Of a DNA stretch of 64,000 nt, positions 8,500 through 16,766 are shown in pieces; the first letter of the stretch is position 1, and every line of letters begins with the position of its first letter. A program made the position numbers and the translations under genes. Under the pieces are notes generated by a model that saw only the letters and a list, made by a program, of their open reading frames with translations, ran no database searches and was not told the origin of the DNA. The stretch is from Pseudomonas sp. MM223 (GTDB taxonomy: Bacteria > Pseudomonadota > Gammaproteobacteria > Pseudomonadales > Pseudomonadaceae): assembly GCA_947090765.1 (NCBI GenBank), contig OX352322.1, positions 2,773,501 to 2,837,500 of the forward strand. The letters are read 5' to 3'.

Positions 8500-9186
8500 T
8501 CAATGCACAGTCTTGCGCTGCCGCACACATTCCTTGGCTTGAACGGCCAATTCATCCAGCCGTTCATCGCGCATCTGCTCCGCCTCGATCATCGCATCCT
8601 CACCCTGCTGGTTAAGCAGGTAGGTATGAATCTGCATCACTTCCGCCGTCTGATAGATCGGTGCAATGTCCAACCGCCCGATCAACGCACCACTGGCCTG
8701 CCCGGTACTGCTCATCAGCACCTGCGGCCCATTGGCAGCCACCACTTGCATACCCATCGCTTCAAACCAAGGCACCTGATTGGCAAAGGCATTCAGTTCC
8801 ACGCAGGCATGGCGTGCCTGCAGGTCACCCAGCAGGGCACGGGCGATGCCTTGGCGGCGGTGGCTTTCGCGCACGGCAAGAAATGCCAATGCGCATGCCT
8901 GCTCGTCGTCCTCGGCCGGCAGCGACAGGGCAAAACCCAGCAACTGGTCCGGTGCTTCGGCATCCAGCGCCAGGGTCAGTGCCACGGCCAGGCCGCGGGT
9001 GCCATCCAGCGCTTGCAGGTACTGGTGCACTTCCATGCCGACGCCGTACTGGTATAGCGGGTAGAGCGGGTTGTTGGCGGTGATGGCGACACTGCTCAAG
9101 TCGCCGACATTGTGGATGACCAGCTCGCGGATCTGGTTCTGGAAAGATTCGGGCGGCACGCTGTCGAGGCGGCTCAGGATGAACAT
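8500..9186 (-). CDS. GNAT-family N-acetyltransferase
   Basis: A 228-residue protein whose central part carries GNAT motif A: AFLAVRESHRRQGIARALL, the acetyl-CoA pyrophosphate loop (R/Q-x-x-G-x-A) at about residues 103-121. A strand rich in LTLALDAEAPDQLLGFALSLPA precedes it as usual. The C-terminal 60 residues are charged and helical (EDAMIEAEQMRDERLDELAVQAKE) and lie outside the core fold. It may form a unit with the argC gene upstream on the same strand, though an 80-bp gap with a hairpin separates them. The acceptor substrate is unknown. Confidence 0.8.
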   Translation of the reverse strand: MFILSRLDSVPPESFQNQIRELVIHNVGDLSSVAITANNPLYPLYQYGVGMEVHQYLQALDGTRGLAVALTLALDAEAPDQLLGFALSLPAEDDEQACALAFLAVRESHRRQGIARALLGDLQARHACVELNAFANQVPWFEAMGMQVVAANGPQVLMSSTGQASGALIGRLDIAPIYQTAEVMQIHTYLLNQQGEDAMIEAEQMRDERLDELAVQAKECVRQRKTVH

Positions 9187-9214
9187 CGGGGACGGGCTCC
9201 GGCGGGTGGTTATA

Positions 9215-9241
9215 CAGCCCGCGCCAGGCTGGCGTGGGCTG
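9215..9241 (-). terminator. Hairpin downstream of argC
   Basis: Arms CAGCCCGCGCCAG (9215-9227) and CTGGCGTGGGCTG (9229-9241) pair with a single mismatch, between the argC stop and the GNAT start. There is no clear U-tract, so it may attenuate rather than terminate. Confidence 0.45.
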
Positions 9242-9265
9242 CACAGTTTAACCGGTTTTGCCGTT

Positions 9266-10206
9266 TCAGCCTTGCACCTGTAGTGCGCCGAGCATCAGGT
9301 CGAGGTTTTGCACCGCCGCGCCAGAGGCACCTTTGCCCAGGTTATCGAACACTGCAGTGAGCAATACCTGGCCATGTTCGGGGTTGGCATACAGCGCCAG
9401 GCGCAGGTCGTTGCTGTCGTTCAACGCTTCGGGGTCGAGGTTGGCGGCTGAACCTTGCTGATGCAGCGGCATCACCTGCACGTGGCGGGCGCCCTGGTAA
9501 TGCTGCTCCAGGCAAGCCTGCAACTGTTCGGCGCTGATCTGGCCGGGCAGCAGGCGCAATTGCAGCGCAATGCTCAGCACGATGCCCTGGCGGTAGGCCC
9601 CGTAGCCGGGCATGAACACCGGCCGCGCCGACAGCCCGGCATGCAGCTGGATTTCGGGTACGTGCTTGTGCGCCAGTTCCAGCCCATACAGTTGCAGGGC
9701 CGGGGCCTTGCCCGCACCGGGCTGTTCGTGACGCTCGACCGCCGCGCGGCCACCGCCAGAGTAGCCAGAGATGGCATGGATGCCCAATGGGTAGTCGGCT
9801 GGCAGTAGCCCGGCCTTGACCAGTGGGCGTAGCAGGGCAATGGCGCCAGTCGGGTAGCAGCCCGGGTTGCTGACGCGCTTGCTTTGGGCAATGCGTTCGG
9901 CCTGCTGGTCATCGAGTTCCGGCAGGCCATAGACCCAGCCTGGGGTAGTGCGGTGTGCGGGCTGGCGTCGATCACTCGCACCTGGGGGTTGTGGATAGCC
10001 GCCACGGCCTCGCGGGCGGCGTCATCGGGCAGGCACAGCAGGGCGATGTCGGCGCTGTTGATGGCCTCGCGGCGGCGTTGCGGGTCTTTGCGCTCGGCCT
10101 CGGGCAGGGTCAGCAGGCGCAGGTCGCTGCGGCCTTGCAGGCGGGCATGGATCTGCAGGCCGGTGGTGCCTTGGTCGCCGTCGATGAAGACAACTGGGGT
10201 ATGCAT
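9266..10206 (-). pseudogene. argC: N-acetyl-gamma-glutamyl-phosphate reductase (type 2 ArgC), one-base frameshift
   Basis: ArgC reduces N-acetyl-glutamyl phosphate with NADPH in arginine synthesis. The first part (from 10206) reads [19 protein letters not shown] and [14 protein letters not shown], ending VIDASP; the rest continues in another frame as [18 protein letters not shown], then NPGCYPTG with the catalytic cysteine, and [13 protein letters not shown]. Restoring one base near 9956-9962 gives a 313-residue protein, the normal length of the short type 2 ArgC. P. putida strains usually also carry a type 1 argC, so loss might be tolerated. The gene is divergent from a LysR gene that has its own one-base frameshift. 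A sequencing error is possible. Confidence 0.82.
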
Positions 10207-10320
10207 GGTCAGGGTCCGGTCGGGTTGGGATGGCCCATGCTCGCCTTTGGCTGGACTAAAAGAAATTTGAATATCATGATGCTGATGTTCATTTTTTCTG
10301 AATGAAGGCCAACCAATACC

Positions 10321-11201
10321 ATGCGCGAAATCAGCCTTGACCGCCTCCGCACCCTGGTGGTCATTGCCGACCTGGGCTCTTTCGCCGAGGCCGCCCGCCA
10401 GCTCAACCTGGCTCCGCCCACCATCAGCCTGCACGTGGCCGAACTGGAAGCACGTATCGGCGCCCCATTGCTTGGCCGCACCCGCGGCCAGGTGCGCCCC
10501 ACGGTCATTGGTGAAACGCTGCTGGCCCGTGCCCGGCGCCTGCTGGCCGACGCCGACCTGGCGCTGGATGAAGTGCGCCGTCAGGTTGAGGGGCTGACCG
10601 GTCGGGTGCGCCTGGGGGCGTCCACCGGTGCTATCGCCCACTTGCTGCCACAGGCGCTGGAGCACCTGCGGGTGGACCATCCTGGGATCGACGTGCAGGT
10701 ACAAGTGCTGACCTCCCAGGCGTCGCTGGGGCGATTGCGTGAGGGCACGCTGGATATCGGCCTGGTGGCCTTGCCGCAGGTAGCCGGTAAAGGGCTGACC
10801 GTTACCCCTTGGCGGCGCGACCCGATCCTGGCCTATGTGCCGGCCGACTGGCAGCCGCCAGCGAAGGTCACACCGGCCTGGCTGGCGCAGCGGGCGTTGA
10901 TTCTCAACGACAGCAGTACCCAGCTTTCGCGGGTTACCGGGGAGTGGTTCGCGGCAGCGGGTTTTACCCCGAGCCGCGGATCGAGCTGAACTACAACGAT
11001 GCGATCAAGAGCCTGGTCGGGGCTGGGTACGGCGCGACGTTGTTGCCGCAAGAAGGCGAGGCCGCCGAACTGGACCGGCGCATTGCGCGCCGGCCATTGC
11101 GACCAGGGTTGTGGCGGCAGTTGGGTATCGCCTGCCGGGAGGGCCAGGTGGAACGGGCCACGGGGTATGTGTTGCAGGCGTTGGAGCGGTTGCGGCAGTG
11201 A
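10321..11201 (+). pseudogene. LysR-family transcriptional regulator, one-base frameshift
   Basis: The N-terminal winged helix is intact: [20 protein letters not shown], then [20 protein letters not shown], a classic LysR HTH. The effector domain runs to [11 protein letters not shown], then the frame breaks at the C-run 10967-10970. The other frame continues [21 protein letters not shown] and ends at 11201. Adding one C restores a 293-residue protein with a normal LysR ending. It is divergent from argC, with 114 bp between starts, so it probably regulated argC or itself. The break removes the last 80 or so residues if real; a homopolymer sequencing error is the simpler explanation. Confidence 0.82.
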
Positions 11202-11208
11202 GGGGCCA

Positions 11209-11227
11209 GGGGCTGCAAAGCAGCCCC
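11209..11227. terminator. Short hairpin between convergent LysR and tautomerase genes
   Basis: GGGGCTGC and GCAGCCCC pair around an AAA loop (11209-11216/11220-11227). Its place between converging genes suggests a bidirectional terminator, but no T-tract is present. Confidence 0.5.
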
Positions 11228-11231
11228 CGGT

Positions 11232-11438
11232 TCAACCCCGTTCTCGCGCCCGCAGCGCGGTCACTGTCTCCCCACCTACACCCCAGTTGTCGGTTGGCAC
11301 CTCTTCGATCACCACAAAGGTGCTGGCCGGTGGCTTGCCCAGCACGTCTTGCAGCAGGCGGGTCGCCCCTTCGATGAGCTGGCGCTTGTGCTCGGCAGTA
11401 ACCCCTTCATCGGTTACGCGGATATGTACATAAGGCAT
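11232..11438 (-). CDS. 4-oxalocrotonate tautomerase-family enzyme
   Basis: A 68-residue tautomerase subunit. It begins M-P-Y-V-H-I, so removal of Met exposes the catalytic Pro-1 of the family. The helix TAEHKRQLIEGATRLLQDVLGKPPASTFVVIEEV follows the usual beta-alpha-beta plan, and GVGGETVTA ends the core. It lies 17 bp downstream of the SDR gene, so both are probably on one mRNA. Such enzymes shift keto-enol double bonds in ring-cleavage products, but the substrate here is unknown. Confidence 0.88.
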   Translation of the reverse strand: MPYVHIRVTDEGVTAEHKRQLIEGATRLLQDVLGKPPASTFVVIEEVPTDNWGVGGETVTALRARERG

Positions 11439-11455
11439 GGCTGCGCGCTCCCGGT

Positions 11456-12190
11456 TCAGTGCCAGGTGCCAGCGGTGCTACCGCCATCCACGGGCAGGAT
11501 GACGCCGCTGACAAAGCGCGAGTCGGCCAGGTACAGCACAGCATCCACCACGTCCTGGGGCGAGCCGGTGCGGCCACTGGGCGACAACGCGCCCATCCCC
11601 TGCACATTGTCGCCATGCAGCGGCGTTTCGATGATCCCCGGTGCCACGGCATTCACCTGCACGCCGCTGGCCGCCAGCTCCAGCGCCAGGCCTTTCACCG
11701 CCTGGTTCAGGCCACCCTTGACCAGCACCGGCAGCAGGGCCGGCACGCGGGTGTTTGGTTGCAGGGCGATGGAGGCAGTGATGGCGATGATTTGCCCGTA
11801 CCCCTGGCGGGTCATGATCCGCGCCGCTTCCTGGGCTGGGTAGAAGAAGCCCTTGAGGTTGGTGCCGACCAGCGCGTCGACATCGGCCTCGCTGTATTCG
11901 GCAAAGGGTTTGGCAATGAAGATGCCTGCGTTGTTGATCAGCATGTCCACCCCGCCAAAGGTTTGCAGGGCGGTAGCAAACAGCCGCTGCGCTGTGCCCG
12001 CCTGGGCAATGTCGCCCGCCACGCCGACGAAGCGCGAGGGGTGGCCGAGGCGGGCGGCGGCCTGCTCCAGGCGTGCCTGGCTGCGGGCATTGCCGACCAC
12101 GTTGTCGCCGCGTTCGAGGAAGGCCTCGGCCAGGGCGAACCCCAGGCCGCTGGAAGCGCCAGTGATAATGACGGTGCTTGGCTTGTTCAT
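11456..12190 (-). CDS. SDR-family oxidoreductase lacking the catalytic tyrosine
   Basis: A 244-residue short-chain dehydrogenase/reductase fold. The cofactor loop TGASSGLG is at residues 10-17, NNAG lies near 88-91, and VNAVAPGIIETPL plus the C-terminal LPVDGG are typical. The serine region ITASIAL is present, but the YxxxK motif reads P-V-L-V-K (residues 154-158): the lysine is kept and the tyrosine is gone. The start at 12190 puts the cofactor loop at the expected distance; the longer frame to 12274 is not needed. It is divergent from a LysR gene and followed by a tautomerase gene. It may be an NAD(P)-binding protein with altered or no reductase activity. Confidence 0.85.
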   Translation of the reverse strand: MNKPSTVIITGASSGLGFALAEAFLERGDNVVGNARSQARLEQAAARLGHPSRFVGVAGDIAQAGTAQRLFATALQTFGGVDMLINNAGIFIAKPFAEYSEADVDALVGTNLKGFFYPAQEAARIMTRQGYGQIIAITASIALQPNTRVPALLPVLVKGGLNQAVKGLALELAASGVQVNAVAPGIIETPLHGDNVQGMGALSPSGRTGSPQDVVDAVLYLADSRFVSGVILPVDGGSTAGTWH

Positions 12191-12314
12191 GTGCGTGTTC
12201 TCCAGTGAGGTAAGCCATGGGCTCGGTGTGGCGTCACTGTAGGCCGCTACCAGTGCTTGAAAAATGAGGCGCAAAGCATTTCAATCGATACATCATGTAA
12301 TCAATAGGGCCGTC

Positions 12315-13235
12315 ATGAGCCGCCATTTCGATGACCTGCAACTGGGCAGCCTGGAGTTGTTCTGCCTGGCCGCCGACAGCGGCAGCTTCACTGCCGCAGC
12401 CGCAGAAGCCGGCGTCACCCCGGCGGCGGTCAGCCGCAGCGTGGCGCGTCTGGAGGAGCGCCTGGGGGTACGGCTGTTCGTCCGGACAACACGGCAGATG
12501 CGCTTGTCGAGCGCAGGCCTGGCCTATTACCAGCAATGCCGGCAGGCGCTTGGGCAACTGGTCGAGGCCGAGCGCCAGGTGACCGGCGGGCAGGTCGAGC
12601 CGAGCGGTCGCCTGCGCATCAGCGTGCCCACGCCCTATGCCCACCACCGGCTTTTGCCGCTGCTGCCGAGGTTTCGCCAGCGTTACCCGAAGGTGCAGGT
12701 GGACGTGCATGTCAGCAACCGCAACGTAGACTTTGCCGAGGAGCCGTTCGACCTGGCCATCCGTGGCCGCGAACCGGTCGATTCACGTTTGGTGGCACGC
12801 CGCCTGGAGGACGCGGAACTGGTGGTAGTGGCCACACCAGGCTATCTGGCCACGGCAGGTGTGCCGCGGGTACCGGAAGATTTGCTGCGGCACGAATGCA
12901 TCCAGTTTGAAATGCCCAGCAGTGGCCGCCGCCCGCCGTGGAGCTTCCGCCAGGACGGCCGCCAGGTGGAGCTCGACACCCAGGGCGCGCTCACCTGCCT
13001 GGGCGATTTTCTCGCCACTGCCACGCTGGTACGCCATGGTGGCGGGCTGATGCAGGCCTATCGGTTTACCGTGCAGGATGCGTTGGCCAAGGGGGAACTG
13101 GTGGAGGTGCTCACTGAGTTTGGCGGGACTTCGCGGCCCTTCTTGCTGATCTACCCGCAAGCCCGGTACATGCCGCAACGGGTGCGGGTGTTCATCGACT
13201 TCCTGTTTGCCGAGGCCGGATTACCGCTGGGCTGA
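12315..13235 (+). CDS. LysR-family transcriptional regulator
   Basis: A 306-residue regulator. The HTH lies at about residues 12-40 (LFCLAADSGSFTAAAAEAGV then TPAAVSRSVARLEERLGV), followed by the linker helix and an effector domain starting RLRISVPTPYAHHRLLPLL. PFDLAIRGREPVDSRLVARRL is typical of the AaeR/DsdC-like branch. The ATG at 12315 is chosen over the 51-bp upstream extension because it places the HTH at the normal distance. It is divergent from the SDR/tautomerase pair, with 124 bp between starts, and is their probable regulator. Confidence 0.9.
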   Translation: MSRHFDDLQLGSLELFCLAADSGSFTAAAAEAGVTPAAVSRSVARLEERLGVRLFVRTTRQMRLSSAGLAYYQQCRQALGQLVEAERQVTGGQVEPSGRLRISVPTPYAHHRLLPLLPRFRQRYPKVQVDVHVSNRNVDFAEEPFDLAIRGREPVDSRLVARRLEDAELVVVATPGYLATAGVPRVPEDLLRHECIQFEMPSSGRRPPWSFRQDGRQVELDTQGALTCLGDFLATATLVRHGGGLMQAYRFTVQDALAKGELVEVLTEFGGTSRPFLLIYPQARYMPQRVRVFIDFLFAEAGLPLG

Positions 13236-13329
13236 AGCGCTGCGCTACAGGTGTCGGCCAACTATGCTGTTTGCTGCGTCGAGCCAAATACACCTCGACG
13301 AACCCTATGGTTTTCCAGGAGAACGCTCC

Positions 13330-13602
13330 ATGAAATCCACGAAATGCATACCTTTGTTGGTGATTGCGTCCGTCCTCAGCTTTGCCGTGCACGCAGACCC
13401 TGCGAGCAACTGTGAGGCCAAGATCAAGGAACTTGAGGATTTCCACAAGGCCAGTGGCCAGGCGATGCATGGCGGCATGGCCCATGACTTCAAAGTCCAC
13501 CTGCAAAATGCCAAGGATGCTCAGAGCAAGGGTGACTTTACCCAGTGCCAGGCCTCGGCGGACCAAGCTAAGACCATCTATAACAAGGCGCGCAGCAAAT
13601 AA
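13330..13602 (+). CDS. Small exported protein of unknown function
   Basis: A 90-residue protein with a clear signal peptide (KCIPLLVIASVLSFAVHA, cleavage after about residue 22). The mature part is short, charged and helical, with cysteines at 28 and 73 that could form a disulfide in the periplasm. The segment GQAMHGGMAHDFKVHLQNAKDAQSKGDFTQC is the most distinctive feature and looks like a pair of helices. The start follows GGAGAACGCTCC. It stands alone between a LysR gene and a REP element. I do not recognise a named family, and no function is proposed. Confidence 0.75.
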   Translation: MKSTKCIPLLVIASVLSFAVHADPASNCEAKIKELEDFHKASGQAMHGGMAHDFKVHLQNAKDAQSKGDFTQCQASADQAKTIYNKARSK

Positions 13603-13688
13603 GCCCTTGCCGGCCCCCTCGCGGGTAAATCGGATCGCCGCACCGCCGCGCCCACAGGTACTGCACAGTTTTCAAAAACAGTGAGATC

Positions 13689-13720
13689 CCTGTGGGAGCG
13701 GGCTCGCCCGCGAAGAGGCC
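13689..13720. repeat. REP element
   Basis: CCTGTGGGAGCGGGCTCG followed by CCCGCGAAGAGGCC is a typical P. putida REP unit, placed between the small exported protein gene and the convergent SH3 protein gene. Confidence 0.75.
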
Positions 13721-13740
13721 ATCGCAGGATGGCCCCACTG

Positions 13741-14391
13741 TCAGAACCAGCGATCGTTCTTCTTCCGCCCCCGGGTCAACGCCGGCAAGATCAGCCCCGC
13801 CAGCAAGCCCGCACCGGCAATGCTGCCGCCATACACCATGTAGCGCATCATCACCTGCTTGTTCTCGTCACCCAGCCGCGCCTGGGTATCGCGCAGGGTC
13901 GATTGGCTCTCGTCGAACTGTTCATTCAGCGCTTTGTTGCGCGCCTCCAGTTCGTCGATCAGTTTTTTCCGTGAGTCGAGGGTTTCCTGCATGCCCTGCA
14001 CGCGGTTCTTCCAGCTGTCGTCAATGGTCTTCAACTGCCCGGTCAGCTCCGCGACCTGGGCATCGAGCTGCGGCAGGCGCTCGTTCTGGCCCGGCACCGC
14101 CTGCAGGTCGTTGCTGAGTATCCACACCACATCGCCATTCTGCCCACGTACCTGGCTGTAGTTGCCCTGGGTACCCAGCAGGGTCAGCTGTTGCCCGGAT
14201 TTCAAGGTGCCGACGATGCGGTGGCCGTCGGTCGGGCCACTGCGCACATAGGTACTCAGGCTGTCGCTGACCCAGCGTGCGTCGCTGGCAGGCTCTTCGG
14301 CGTGCGCTGGCGCGGCAAGGGCCACCAAGGCGGCAATCAGGCCGCCGCGCAGGGCAGGGAGGACGGAAGCGGTTGGGCGGGAATCGGGCAT
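13741..14391 (-). CDS. SH3-domain, coiled-coil, single-TM envelope protein (YgiM/TIGR04211-like)
   Basis: A 216-residue protein with a signal peptide (LRGGLIAALVALAAPAHA), then a bacterial SH3 domain at about 40-100 (RWVSDSLSTYVRSGPTDGHR, then LKSGQQLTLLG). A coiled coil follows at about 110-185 (LPQLDAQVAELTGQLK, LIDELEARNKALNEQF), and a C-terminal transmembrane helix GGSIAGAGLLAGLILPAL ends in the basic tail RGRKKNDRWF. This order matches E. coli YgiM. The start at 14391 is chosen because the signal peptide follows directly; frames upstream add an unlikely 36 residues. It is probably anchored in the inner membrane with the SH3 domain in the periplasm. Confidence 0.85.
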   Translation of the reverse strand: MPDSRPTASVLPALRGGLIAALVALAAPAHAEEPASDARWVSDSLSTYVRSGPTDGHRIVGTLKSGQQLTLLGTQGNYSQVRGQNGDVVWILSNDLQAVPGQNERLPQLDAQVAELTGQLKTIDDSWKNRVQGMQETLDSRKKLIDELEARNKALNEQFDESQSTLRDTQARLGDENKQVMMRYMVYGGSIAGAGLLAGLILPALTRGRKKNDRWF

Positions 14392-14661
14392 GTTGGGTCT
14401 TCGCTGAAACAGGACAAAAGTAGGCCCGGTGGCTGGGCCGATGAACCGGTCGGTGAGTTGACCGTCAGCCAAAGACCCTTTTTTTGTAGGCAGGTTCACT
14501 GCCGGATATCGGAAATGTCTGCAGGATGTTACGGGACTTGCCCCAGAGCGCGTTGCCGCCGATGACGCAATTGTAATGCGCGGATCACCTTGGCGTTATC
14601 TGCCGGCCGTCAATCTCGGCCAGCCGACACAACTATAAAGACGACGTACAAGGAGCATCGG

Positions 14662-16005
14662 ATGACCTGCAGATTACCCCTGAAACTGGCTGCGTGCATG
14701 GCGCTATCCGGCGTCGGCAACGTGGCGATGGCGGCGGATGAGGCCGCGCAAGGTTTTATCGAGGGCAGCACGCTCAACGTGCTTAACCGCAACTTCTACT
14801 TCAACCGCGACAACCGCGACTCTGCAGCCCCCACGCACAACCCCGGCAAGCAACCTGATAGCGGCTATTCAGAAGCCTGGGCCCATGCCGTCATTGCCCG
14901 TTTCGAGTCGGGTTTCACCCAGGGCACCGTGGGTGTTGGCCTGGATGCGTTCGCCATGCTCGGCCTCAAGCTGGACACCGGCGGCGGCCGCAACGGCGGG
15001 CGTAGTTCGTTCGATGTATTGCCGGTAGACCACGACGGCCAGGCCCGTGACGCGTACACCAAGGTGGGTGGTGCGGCCAAGGTGCGCCTGTACGACACGG
15101 TACTGAAGGTAGGCGATGTGTTCCCGGCCAACCCGGTGGTGGCCGCTGGCGACTCACGGCTGCTGCCGGAAAGCTTCCGTGGCGTAACCCTGGAGAACAC
15201 CAGCATCAAGGACCTCACCCTGCAGGCCGGACGCCTGCATGCCATGAGCCAGCCGGTGTCCAGTGACCTGCGGGAGAACTTCGTGACCTTCTATGGCGGC
15301 CCGGTCGATTCGCCGTGGATCGCCTATGGCGGCGGTGACTACACGCTCAACGAACATGTCAGCGTCAGCCTGTTCAGCAGCCGGCTCAAGGAGGTGTGGA
15401 ACCAGTACTACGCCGGCACCAGCCTGAGCTGGCCGCTGAGCGATGAGCTGGCCCTGATTGGCGGCTTCAACTATTACAAGGCCGTGGATGAAGGGCAGCA
15501 GCGCCTGGGCGCCTTCGACAACGATATCTGGAGCGCCAAGCTGGGTGTGCGCTTCGGCGCCCATACCCTGGCCCTGACGCACCAGCGCAACAATGGCGAC
15601 GATGACTTCGACTACCTGCGCCAGTCCGACTCGATCTTCCTCGACAACTCCATCCAGTACAGCGACTTCAACTCGCCCAAAGAGCGTTCGTGGATGCTGC
15701 GCTATGACCTGAACCTGGCCGCCTACGGTGTTCCCGGGCTGTCGTTCATGACGCGCTACGGCAAAGGCACCGATGCCGATTATTCCAATGCCAACGCGTT
15801 CTACATGCGCCGCGATGCCGACGGCAACCCGCTGACCGACCAGAAGCGCTGGGAGCGTGACATCGAGGTCAAATACGTGGTGCAGACCGGTGCGGCCAAG
15901 GACTTGTCGCTGCGCATACGCCAGGCCACCACCCGGGCCACGGCGTTCGAGTCGGACCTGGACGAAGTGCGGCTGATCGTGGAATACCCGTTGTCGATCC
16001 TGTGA
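14662..16005 (+). CDS. OprD-family outer-membrane porin
   Basis: A 447-residue porin precursor. A signal peptide (LPLKLAACMALSGVGNVAMA) is followed by the OprD opening GFIEGSTLNVLNRNFYFNRDNRD. Other family signatures are SEAWAHAVIARFESGFTQGTVGVG, LGLKLDTGGGR, and the LLPESFRGV segment. Alternating beta-strand pattern continues to the C-terminus, which ends in a hydrophobic residue (VEYPLSIL). OprD porins pass small carboxylates or basic amino acids; the substrate is not evident. The start at 14662 follows AAGGAGCATCG. A strong intrinsic terminator follows at 16054, so the gene is probably monocistronic. Confidence 0.93.
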   Translation: MTCRLPLKLAACMALSGVGNVAMAADEAAQGFIEGSTLNVLNRNFYFNRDNRDSAAPTHNPGKQPDSGYSEAWAHAVIARFESGFTQGTVGVGLDAFAMLGLKLDTGGGRNGGRSSFDVLPVDHDGQARDAYTKVGGAAKVRLYDTVLKVGDVFPANPVVAAGDSRLLPESFRGVTLENTSIKDLTLQAGRLHAMSQPVSSDLRENFVTFYGGPVDSPWIAYGGGDYTLNEHVSVSLFSSRLKEVWNQYYAGTSLSWPLSDELALIGGFNYYKAVDEGQQRLGAFDNDIWSAKLGVRFGAHTLALTHQRNNGDDDFDYLRQSDSIFLDNSIQYSDFNSPKERSWMLRYDLNLAAYGVPGLSFMTRYGKGTDADYSNANAFYMRRDADGNPLTDQKRWERDIEVKYVVQTGAAKDLSLRIRQATTRATAFESDLDEVRLIVEYPLSIL

Positions 16006-16053
16006 ATTCACCTGGGTAGCCTTGTAGCTCCTTTGGTTTGGGTGGATGTTTTG

Positions 16054-16079
16054 GCGCTCCGTATGGGGCGCTTTTTTTT
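16054..16079 (+). terminator. Intrinsic terminator of the OprD gene
   Basis: GCGCTCC (16054-16060) pairs with GGGGCGC (16065-16071) around a GTAT loop, with one G-U pair, and eight T residues follow. This is a textbook Rho-independent terminator 49 bp after the porin stop. Confidence 0.85.
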
Positions 16080-16134
16080 ATGCACAAGGGCGCGGGCTAG
16101 ACTCAAGGGTTCACACCCTTCATGGAGCAAGGCC

Positions 16135-16614
16135 ATGACTGCCAAGAACACCATCTGCCTCTGGTACGACAACGATGCCGAAGAGGCCGCCAACTTCTAT
16201 GCCAGCGTCTTTCCGGACAGCAAGGTGATCGCACTACACAAGGCGCCAGCTGACTACCCTTCGGGCAAGGAGGGCGATGTCATTACCGTCGAGTTCACGG
16301 TCATGGGCATACCCTGCGTGGGGCTCAATGGCGGCTCGACGTTCAAGCACTGTGAGGCGTTTTCGTTCCAGGTCAGTACCGAAGACCAGGCCGAAACCGA
16401 CCGCTTGTGGCATGCGATTATCGCTAATGGCGGCGAGGCCAGCGTGTGTGGCTGGTGCAAGGACAAATGGGGGATCTCCTGGCAGATCACCCCCCGCATC
16501 CTGATCGAGGCCATCGGCCACCCTGACCGCGCGGCGGCCAAGCGGGCGTTCGAGGCCATGATGCAGATGGGCAAGATCGATGTGGCCAGGATCGCGGCGG
16601 CATTGAAGGGGTGA
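16135..16614 (+). CDS. VOC-superfamily protein (PhnB-like)
   Basis: A 159-residue glyoxalase/VOC-fold protein of the PhnB or '3-demethylubiquinone-like' group. It starts ICLWYDNDAEEAANFYASVF, the usual first repeat, followed by GDVITVEFTVMGIPCVGLNGG and the C-terminal KDKWGISWQITPRIL with AAKRAFEAMMQMGKIDVA. These last segments are hallmarks of the group. The start at 16135 follows GGAGCAAGGCC. The biochemical role of this group is mostly unknown, and the neighbours give no lead. Confidence 0.88.
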   Translation: MTAKNTICLWYDNDAEEAANFYASVFPDSKVIALHKAPADYPSGKEGDVITVEFTVMGIPCVGLNGGSTFKHCEAFSFQVSTEDQAETDRLWHAIIANGGEASVCGWCKDKWGISWQITPRILIEAIGHPDRAAAKRAFEAMMQMGKIDVARIAAALKG

Positions 16615-16766
16615 CCCCCAAGTGTGGCTTGTCATACGCCCTGGTTATCGATTTGGCCTGGAAAATATCGCTTATCGAAGGGGGCCGCTGTTCCTAGACT
16701 CAGGTGGCGGCCCCCGAACCAAACGCTGTTTTCCAGACAACAATAACCAACGGAATACCGCACGCC

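Noticed and set aside
13606..13690. Possible small gene between the exported protein and the REP element
   Set aside because: No start with a ribosome site and no coding pattern; the stretch has partial REP-like sequence only.
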